Part shown: in pieces, positions 1-4,245 of the stretch
Numbering within the stretch: position 1 is the first letter of the stretch
Layout of the letters: each line of letters opens with the position of its first letter
From: Promethearchaeota archaeon
GTDB taxonomy: Archaea; Asgardarchaeota; Lokiarchaeia; Sigyniarchaeales; SOKP01
Length of the DNA: 6,876 bases
Reading direction: 5' to 3'
NCBI GenBank assembly: GCA_030605895.1
Contig: JAUWHL010000119.1
Coordinates: 1 to 6,876, forward strand
Position numbers and translations under genes: made by a program
Notes under the pieces: model-generated
What the model saw: the letters and a program-made list of their open reading frames with translations, nothing else
Databases searched by the model: none
Told to the model about the DNA's origin: nothing

Positions 1-70
1 AAAAAATAAATAGAATTATGTCAGAATACTGATCTATAATTAATTATATGACTAATAAATTAATAACATA

Positions 71-93
71 TTTTGTTTTAAAAACAACAATCT
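71..93 (-). terminator. Possible T-rich terminator after the eS1 gene
   Basis: Immediately downstream of the eS1 stop codon the transcript strand reads TTGTTG followed by five T's. The 15 bases at 73-87 form an A/T-only palindrome (TTGTTTT, one base, AAAACAA). Archaeal termination commonly uses U-rich stretches just past the stop codon, so this could end the uS15-eS1 transcript. The hairpin would be weak, and such stretches are common in AT-rich DNA. Confidence 0.35.
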
Positions 94-954
94 TTATTCA
101 GTTTTTGTTTCTTCTGATTCTTCAGAAGGCTTTTCTTCAGATGACTTTTCTTCAGAAGGTTTTTCTTCAGAAGACTTTTCTTCAGAAGAAGTGGGTACTC
201 TTGTCTTATTAGAGGGTTTAGGAGCTCTTTTTGGTTGCCATAGTTTTTTCACATTAATTCTTTCAGATCTCTTTATCTCTGATTTTCTAGATCTTTTTAT
301 ATCAACTTCTACAATCTCGAATTGATCGTCAGGAACCTCTTTATCTTCTCCTCCTTCAGGAATAGATACTAACTTACTCTTAATTATTACCGAACTTGAT
401 AATGGATATATCGTTTTAGCAACTCGTTGAATTTGGTTATCAAGTTCTCGTGAAATCATTGCTTTTATAAATTTCTCGTGATTGTACGAAGAAGCAAATT
501 CACGTAGTACTTCATCCATTATTTTTCGTATTAAATCTATTTGAGAGCTCCGTGCTCTTTTAATTGTTGTACAAACTCCAGTTACACGAAATATATAACC
601 ATCTTTAGTTGTTAAATTTTTTATTGTTTGAATTTTGGAGCTACCTCTTCCAATCAAAGATCTTATGTAATCACTTGTATATTGATGACCAAAAAAAATA
701 GTGTCAGCCCTCCCATTCTCAAAATTCACATTATTAACTTTAAAAATAAGTTTTAGACTAATATCTGAGTATTTTCCGGTAAAATCATAGAGAAGATTCT
801 CCACTATTCTTCCATCAATAGTATCTTCTAACCCTATTATTTCTCCAATTTCATTATTATTAAAACTGCGAGGCGCCACGCAAGTTATCCATTTTTTATC
901 TGCCCATTTAACTTTCTTAACTTTTGGTTTTTTTTTTCTGGCTTTTGAACTCAA
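94..954 (-). CDS. rps3ae: Small-subunit ribosomal protein eS1 (S3Ae) with acidic repeat tail
   Basis: This is the archaeal/eukaryotic 30S protein eS1, a component of the small-subunit platform near the mRNA exit side. The core covers about residues 15-215. It shows the family's N-terminal W-x-I-x-x-A-P-R-x-F-N block and IGE (about 22-39), and a central TTKDGYIFRVTGVCTTIKRA segment (about 114-133) like the eukaryotic S3a block. A lysine-rich N-terminus (residues 4-15) precedes it. The protein has 286 residues, against roughly 190-230 for most archaeal members. The excess is a basic stretch (about 217-255, some 14 Lys/Arg) followed by a Ser/Glu/Lys tail (256-286). The start is TTG at 952-954: no ATG or GTG lies between it and the upstream in-frame stop (979-981), the next methionine is near residue 146, and GGGGGT sits 6 bases upstream. 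The gene follows uS15 by 13 bases, so co-transcription is likely. Identity is secure; the tail's role is unknown. Confidence 0.95.
   Translation of the reverse strand: MSSKARKKKPKVKKVKWADKKWITCVAPRSFNNNEIGEIIGLEDTIDGRIVENLLYDFTGKYSDISLKLIFKVNNVNFENGRADTIFFGHQYTSDYIRSLIGRGSSKIQTIKNLTTKDGYIFRVTGVCTTIKRARSSQIDLIRKIMDEVLREFASSYNHEKFIKAMISRELDNQIQRVAKTIYPLSSSVIIKSKLVSIPEGGEDKEVPDDQFEIVEVDIKRSRKSEIKRSERINVKKLWQPKRAPKPSNKTRVPTSSEEKSSEEKPSEEKSSEEKPSEESEETKTE
115..189 (-). repeat. Five 15-base tandem repeats encoding the eS1 acidic tail
   Basis: Five in-frame 15-base units, read on the minus strand, encode SSEEK, SSEEK, PSEEK, SSEEK and PSEES (eS1 residues 256-280). All five share the core TCTGAAGAA. 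They differ mainly in the first codon (TCT, CCT or TCA) and the last codon (AAG, AAA or TCA). The close match at DNA level, not only at protein level, suggests recent duplication or slippage. Because the unit is a multiple of three, changes in copy number keep the frame. Confidence 0.9.
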
Positions 955-960
955 TTTAAT

Positions 961-966
961 ACCCCC
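961..966 (-). promoter_or_regulatory. Ribosome binding site deciding the TTG start of eS1
   Basis: The minus strand reads GGGGGT, ending 6 bases before the TTG codon at 952-954. The usual archaeal 16S 3' tail contains ACCUCC, and GGGGGT pairs with it throughout if one G-U wobble is allowed. It lies in the 13-base gap between the uS15 stop and the eS1 start. Together with the absence of an alternative ATG or GTG it supports TTG initiation. Confidence 0.7.
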
Positions 967-967
967 T

Positions 968-1426
968 TTATCTCGCGACTAAAGTTCTAATGCTTTCCGG
1001 GTCATATTTGAAATCAGATGCTAAAACTTTCTTCTTTTTATAATATTTTATCAACCGATATATCTTGCTCTCTGTTCGATTCAAACCTTTTTTAGCTTCT
1101 AAGTCTTTATGATTTTCCTCGAGATGCTTTCTAATGTTTAAAGCTCTTTTTACTAAGTTAGTAAGTTCTTCAGGTAAAGGAGCTTTAATATCATTTTCAT
1201 TGAGAATTTGACTGATTTTTTTACCTGCTACAACTTTAACTAGTGGTACTCCTCGAGAATCTCTCATTATAGTGCCGATCAGAGATTTTGAGAGTCCCTT
1301 TCTTGCTAACTTAACAACTTCATTCTTAACTTCTTCAGGTGATAACTCTACCCAAACTGGTTTTTCCAATCTTGCAGGACGAGTTGACCCACTTTTCCCT
1401 TTCTTCCTACTGTGCATCCGAGCCAT
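968..1426 (-). CDS. rps15: Small-subunit ribosomal protein uS15, archaeal type
   Basis: uS15 is a primary 16S rRNA-binding protein that helps assemble the small-subunit central domain and platform. At 152 residues it is the long archaeal/eukaryotic form; bacterial S15 has about 89. The N-terminus MARMHSRKKGKSGSTRP is the characteristic archaeal opening. A helical N-terminal extension (about 20-60) carries DSRGVPLVKVVAGKKI (56-71). The S15 helical domain (about 75-148) contains HLEENHKDLEAKKGL, ESKIYRLIKYYKKKKVL and a DFKYDPE end block. The ATG at 1424-1426 is chosen because MARMH is conserved. A purine-rich AGGAG lies upstream, though 13 bases away. A T-rich element and a TATA-like box in the gap behind the flavoprotein gene suggest its own promoter. 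eS1 follows after 13 bases, so the two form a ribosomal operon. Confidence 0.96.
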   Translation of the reverse strand: MARMHSRKKGKSGSTRPARLEKPVWVELSPEEVKNEVVKLARKGLSKSLIGTIMRDSRGVPLVKVVAGKKISQILNENDIKAPLPEELTNLVKRALNIRKHLEENHKDLEAKKGLNRTESKIYRLIKYYKKKKVLASDFKYDPESIRTLVAR

Positions 1427-1439
1427 TTTTTATTTAATT

Positions 1440-1444
1440 CTCCT
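1440..1444 (-). promoter_or_regulatory. Shine-Dalgarno-like AGGAG before uS15
   Basis: The minus strand reads AGGAG, complementary to the CUCC-containing end of archaeal 16S rRNA. Thirteen bases separate it from the uS15 ATG, longer than the usual 5-9, so pairing may be suboptimal. No better-placed match lies closer to the start. Confidence 0.45.
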
Positions 1445-1482
1445 GTGTTTTAAAGATTAATACTGAGATTATAAACATAACA

Positions 1483-1490
1483 ATTTAAAA
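1483..1490 (-). promoter_or_regulatory. Candidate TATA box for the uS15-eS1 operon
   Basis: The minus strand reads TTTTAAAT here. Counting about 26 bases downstream puts the transcript start near 1460, giving a leader of roughly 34 bases that still includes the AGGAG at 1440-1444. The element lies after the likely end of the flavoprotein transcript, as expected for an independently transcribed ribosomal operon. The surrounding DNA is very AT-rich, so a chance match is possible. Confidence 0.4.
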
Positions 1491-1507
1491 AAATTAAAGA
1501 AGTATAC

Positions 1508-1520
1508 AAAATAAAATTTT
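1508..1520 (-). terminator. T-rich stretch ending the flavoprotein transcript
   Basis: About 60 bases past the flavoprotein stop the minus strand contains ATTTTATTTTG, a pattern typical of archaeal intrinsic termination. It precedes the candidate uS15 TATA box at 1483-1490, so the order stop, terminator, promoter, leader, start is coherent across the 154-base gap. No strong hairpin is visible. Confidence 0.4.
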
Positions 1521-1580
1521 GGAATTTTGTTTGGTTTAAAGAGAGAAATTTTAAATTTTACATACTTATTTAATCTTTAT

Positions 1581-2891
1581 TCAGAGAACAAATTCTTCAT
1601 CTTTAATCAATTTATATGTATTTCTAACAGATTCATGTCCAACATCTCCTCCCGCACCTTCCCCTCCGACACTATCACCTGTGATATATAGATTTTTAAT
1701 GTTTTTAATTTTATTTCCTGGTCTTTTTAATTGATGCTGTTCAATATTAATTTCAACACCATCTACCATCTCAGAAAATAAAGGCCTTTCATGCAATAAG
1801 TAATTTTCAATATTAGGGAAAAATTGTAGAATTGCATCTCTTAAATTTCGATGAATCTCTTTCATTTTATCCTTATTCCTGATATCATCAAGATCAGTTG
1901 CGGTAAAGAAAGACATTAAAGAGTGACCTTGTGGAGCGACTTCTGGTGATAAATTTGAGGGGATGAAACCAAAAGCATAAGGATTTTCAAAGAAAATAAT
2001 TCCCTTTAAATTACTGATTGGTTTAGAGAGACAAAAATCGATTGAAATCCCTGTGGTTGGTCTAAGATTCTTGCACTTTTCAACAAATTTCTTCTCACAT
2101 AACTTATCATCTAAAATAGTAAATAAATGTTGAACAGGGATAGTTGAGATAATTTTATCTGCCCTTATTATTTCATTATCGATTTTGACTCCTACTACCT
2201 TTGAAGATTCTACGATAATCTCTTTAACTTCCGAATCTAATCGAATTTCACCTTTATTTTCGTGAATTTTTTCAGAAAAACTATTAAAAATTGAATTCCA
2301 ACCCCTTTTGGGGTAAAATACGCTTCCTTTTTTAAGCACTCTATGAATATTATGTAATAACTCTCCTGCTGAAGATCTTTCAGGAAAAGGATTTACCTGC
2401 ATCGATGAACTTGCCATTATTAAAAATCTCTGCAATTTTGGATGAATATTTTCTCTATTAAACCATTCTACTAATGACAAGTCATATAACTGCTTAAAAT
2501 CATTTTGTTTCATTTTTATTACTTTTATCATGAATTTCAAAGTTTTAATAGTTGGAACCAAATCACTTTTTATAACCGCCATTATTCCACCAGTTGGAAA
2601 TAGTGTTTTTTTTCCATTTTCTAAAAAAGCCCACGAGCCTCCCGGTTTAATAAAGTCAACAGGTTTACCGATTTCATTAAGAGAAATACCAAGAGCACTT
2701 TTGGATCCAAATTTGACAGGATGGGGGCCGTAATCGAGTTTAAAACCACCTATATCGACAACTCTCGCTCTACCGCCTATATTCTTTGCTTTTTCGAGAA
2801 TTAATACTTTCCCATTTTGAGACAGTAAAGCACCGATATGTAAACCTGCAATTCCGGCTCCTATCACAATATATTTAAAATCATTATTCAT
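1581..2891 (-). CDS. FAD-dependent oxidoreductase, phytoene desaturase/amine oxidase-like
   Basis: This is a soluble-looking 436-residue flavoprotein with no evident membrane segment or signal peptide. The N-terminal Rossmann fold shows the FAD-binding GAGIAG at residues 11-16, an acidic E33 closing the second strand, and the GGR motif at 39-41 followed by an F-x-x-D-x-G-P turn (about 49-55). This is the arrangement of the CrtI (phytoene desaturase)/retinol saturase/amine oxidase superfamily. The C-terminal flavin-binding segment is NLYITGD (400-406, D406 expected to contact FAD) followed by a very glycine-rich GGEGAGGDVGHES. It is shorter than typical CrtI enzymes (about 490-510). Substrate is not readable from sequence; isoprenoid or quinone-side-chain redox chemistry is only a family-based possibility. 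I see no carotenoid genes nearby. It starts at ATG 2889-2891 without a convincing Shine-Dalgarno and diverges from the Ham1 gene across a 78-base gap. Confidence 0.85.
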   Translation of the reverse strand: MNNDFKYIVIGAGIAGLHIGALLSQNGKVLILEKAKNIGGRARVVDIGGFKLDYGPHPVKFGSKSALGISLNEIGKPVDFIKPGGSWAFLENGKKTLFPTGGIMAVIKSDLVPTIKTLKFMIKVIKMKQNDFKQLYDLSLVEWFNRENIHPKLQRFLIMASSSMQVNPFPERSSAGELLHNIHRVLKKGSVFYPKRGWNSIFNSFSEKIHENKGEIRLDSEVKEIIVESSKVVGVKIDNEIIRADKIISTIPVQHLFTILDDKLCEKKFVEKCKNLRPTTGISIDFCLSKPISNLKGIIFFENPYAFGFIPSNLSPEVAPQGHSLMSFFTATDLDDIRNKDKMKEIHRNLRDAILQFFPNIENYLLHERPLFSEMVDGVEINIEQHQLKRPGNKIKNIKNLYITGDSVGGEGAGGDVGHESVRNTYKLIKDEEFVL

Positions 2892-2931
2892 GACTAATCA
2901 TCAAAAAAATACTAATTATCTATTTCAAATT

Positions 2932-2939
2932 TTTATATA
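2932..2939. promoter_or_regulatory. Shared TATA element between flavoprotein and Ham1 genes
   Basis: The plus strand reads TTTATATA, which is TATATAAA on the minus strand, so the element resembles an archaeal TATA box in both directions. On the plus strand a start about 26 bases downstream falls near 2962, within about 8 bases of the Ham1 ATG at 2970, which predicts an essentially leaderless mRNA. On the minus strand the start would be near 2910, giving a leader of roughly 19 bases before the flavoprotein ATG. It is the clearest TATA-like sequence in the 78-base gap. Confidence 0.55.
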
Positions 2940-2969
2940 TCTAATAAATCTTATGTAATTATTGTAAAT

Positions 2970-3551
2970 ATGAGAAATGAAAAAAATATCATTTACTTTG
3001 TTACAACAAATGAAAACAAATTCGAAGAGATTCTAAAGTTGTTTCAAAGTGAAAATGTAAATTATAATTTAATACAACTTAATGTTGAAGTAAATGAAAT
3101 CCAAACAAATAGTATACAAGAAGTGGCTTCATTTAAATTAAATAGCATAAAAGGGCAAGTAGATGGATCTTATTTTATAGAAGATGCTGGATTTTTTGTA
3201 GATATACCTCTCAATGGTTTTCCGGGAGTTTATTCTTCATATGTCATGAAAACTATCGGTAATAATGGAATATTGAGACTAATAGATGATTTTGAGAAGA
3301 CAAGTGCTCATTTTTCTTCAATAATAGCGCTTTACTTTAAACCTCTTGATAAAAATCTATTTTTTGAAGGAACTATTCATGGAAAGATATCAAAAACAGT
3401 TAGAGGAGAAAGAGGATTTGGTTTTGATCCCATTTTTATTCCGAATTCAATATCGAATAAAACTTTTGCTGAAATCTCAACAGAAGAAAAAAATAATATT
3501 TCACATAGAGGTCAAGCTTTAAAGAAATTAATTAGTTTTCTAAAAAACTAG
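2970..3551 (+). CDS. XTP/dITP (non-canonical purine NTP) pyrophosphatase, Ham1/RdgB family
   Basis: This cytosolic house-cleaning enzyme hydrolyses ITP, dITP and XTP to the monophosphate plus pyrophosphate, keeping deaminated purines out of DNA and RNA. The 193 residues match the family's usual 185-200. The substrate-binding TTNENKFEE lies at 12-20. The acidic catalytic/metal segment is EDAG at 71-74, with D72 aligning with the essential Asp of the (E/D)D(S/A)GL motif. FPG lies at 84-86, GERGFGFDPIF at 146-156, and the closing KNNISHRGQAL at 174-184 includes the nucleobase-binding SHR. All key residues seem intact. The only mild variation is Phe where Leu is usual after EDAG. No Shine-Dalgarno precedes the ATG, which fits the leaderless start predicted from the TATA box. 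In many archaea this gene lies beside uS15 and KEOPS genes; here it is divergent and separated from uS15 by the flavoprotein gene. Confidence 0.95.
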   Translation: MRNEKNIIYFVTTNENKFEEILKLFQSENVNYNLIQLNVEVNEIQTNSIQEVASFKLNSIKGQVDGSYFIEDAGFFVDIPLNGFPGVYSSYVMKTIGNNGILRLIDDFEKTSAHFSSIIALYFKPLDKNLFFEGTIHGKISKTVRGERGFGFDPIFIPNSISNKTFAEISTEEKNNISHRGQALKKLISFLKN

Positions 3552-3600
3552 AAAAATAATGTTTACTAATATCGTTATAATAATAAAAATCTCGCTTGAA

Positions 3601-3606
3601 TTTTTT
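3601..3606 (+). terminator. T-tract after Ham1 gene
   Basis: A run of six T's lies about 50 bases beyond the Ham1 stop, in the 131-base gap between two convergent genes. It is a plausible U-rich terminator for the plus-strand transcript. The opposite gene's transcript meets only shorter T-rich patches on its own strand, such as TTGATTTTATTC just past its stop. Nothing else is recognisable in this gap. Confidence 0.35.
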
Positions 3607-3682
3607 GAAATAACAAAAATGATACTGATAAGAATTTGTACAGAACACCATCTGCATTCTTGGACAATTTATTAGAATAAAA

Positions 3683-4051
3683 TCAATCAATCTTTTTACC
3701 ACATTCAGGACAAATTTCTGATGTAGTCTTTTTTCCACAATGTGGGCAGAATTTAGGAACTACAGGAGGCGCCTCAAATACTTGAACATTTTGAGGGCTA
3801 TATTGAACTGTTTGTTGTTCTTCATGAGGATGAACTACTCCAGTTGTCATAGTCTTTTGAGTCTTTTTGGCGGAAGTTATAGCGGCTATTATCCCTAAGA
3901 AAATGAAAAATCCTCCTAAATACATAAGGTAAGTACTTTCAATGATGATGACGTCGAAAACAATAATAACAATTCCGATTACTATGAAACAAGGTCCTGG
4001 TTCTTCATTTGGCATAATTAATTTAACACAAAAATTTGATATATTGATCAT
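3683..4051 (-). CDS. Small two-span membrane protein with C-terminal zinc ribbon
   Basis: I do not recognise a named family. The 122-residue product has two adjacent hydrophobic segments (about 20-37 and 41-60) joined by a short turn. A polar linker rich in Gln, Pro and Val (about 63-99) follows. The C-terminal zinc ribbon is CPHCGKK then CPECGKK (about 102-120), two CxxC knuckles separated by eight residues that should bind one zinc. With both termini on the same side, the basic flank after the second segment (AKKTQK) suggests the ribbon faces the cytoplasm. Similar ribbon-plus-membrane architectures are common among uncharacterised archaeal proteins. The start is uncertain: ATG at 4049-4051 gives the longest frame, but the ATG at 4013-4015 (residue 13, MPNEEPGP) lies just before the first membrane segment and is at least as plausible. 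Neither has a Shine-Dalgarno. Base composition is not obviously foreign. Confidence 0.75.
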   Translation of the reverse strand: MINISNFCVKLIMPNEEPGPCFIVIGIVIIVFDVIIIESTYLMYLGGFFIFLGIIAAITSAKKTQKTMTTGVVHPHEEQQTVQYSPQNVQVFEAPPVVPKFCPHCGKKTTSEICPECGKKID

Positions 4052-4075
4052 ATAGTAAATTTCTATATTATTTAG

Positions 4076-4085
4076 TTTTGCAAAA
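4076..4085. promoter_or_regulatory. Perfect palindrome TTTTGCAAAA, possible operator
   Basis: This ten-base perfect palindrome lies between the candidate TATA box (4093-4100) and the predicted transcript start of the zinc-ribbon gene (near 4070). A repressor bound there would block promoter opening. A second small inverted repeat, CGAAT/ATTCG with a six-base spacer, lies at 4122-4137 upstream of the box. Short A/T palindromes are frequent in such DNA, so this is only a suggestion. Confidence 0.2.
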
Positions 4086-4092
4086 AGGAATC

Positions 4093-4100
4093 TTTAAATA
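4093..4100 (-). promoter_or_regulatory. Candidate TATA box for zinc-ribbon gene
   Basis: The minus strand reads TATTTAAA. A transcript start about 26 bases downstream, near 4070, would leave a leader of about 19 bases before the ATG at 4051, or about 55 before the alternative ATG at 4015. A second weaker element, TACTATATG around 4049-4057, would instead give a short leader to the inner ATG. The choice of promoter therefore bears on the choice of start. Confidence 0.35.
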
Positions 4101-4212
4101 CTTTTAAGTAAATTTTACAGACGAATAAATAAATTCGAAATATTTTTACATTATTTTTTCCAGTAGATAAATCCTTTTCAATTTTGAAATGCATGAATCC
4201 AAAAGCAATACT

Positions 4213-4229
4213 AAAAAGAAATTTAAAAA
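4213..4229 (-). terminator. T-rich terminator after the permease gene
   Basis: Seventeen to 33 bases past the permease stop the minus strand carries two T5 runs separated by AAATTTC. This U-rich pattern fits archaeal intrinsic termination and separates the permease transcript from the zinc-ribbon gene. The remainder of the 194-base gap holds the promoter elements described for that gene. Confidence 0.45.
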
Positions 4230-4245
4230 TAATATATTTAGTAAT

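Noticed and set aside
1..93. A possible small gene or RNA at the left edge
   Set aside because: Stops are frequent in all frames, and no paired or conserved RNA element is visible beyond the A/T palindrome listed as a terminator.
1272..1460. A plus-strand frame opposite uS15
   Set aside because: It is antisense to a well-recognised ribosomal gene, with no family resemblance of its own.
2530..2733. A plus-strand frame inside the flavoprotein gene
   Set aside because: It is antisense to a gene whose FAD motifs are intact; it has no start signal and no recognisable motif.
1581..2891. Calling the flavoprotein geranylgeranyl reductase
   Set aside because: That would be attractive in an archaeon, but the GGR...GFKLDYGP arrangement and C-terminal GD block fit the phytoene desaturase/amine oxidase group better, and I do not see the residues typical of archaeal geranylgeranyl reductases.
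3532..3738. A 68-codon minus-strand frame across the Ham1/zinc-ribbon convergent gap
   Set aside because: It overlaps the zinc-ribbon coding end in another frame and the Ham1 end antisense, shows no domain, and is rich in Phe/Tyr/Lys as expected from translated AT-rich noncoding DNA.
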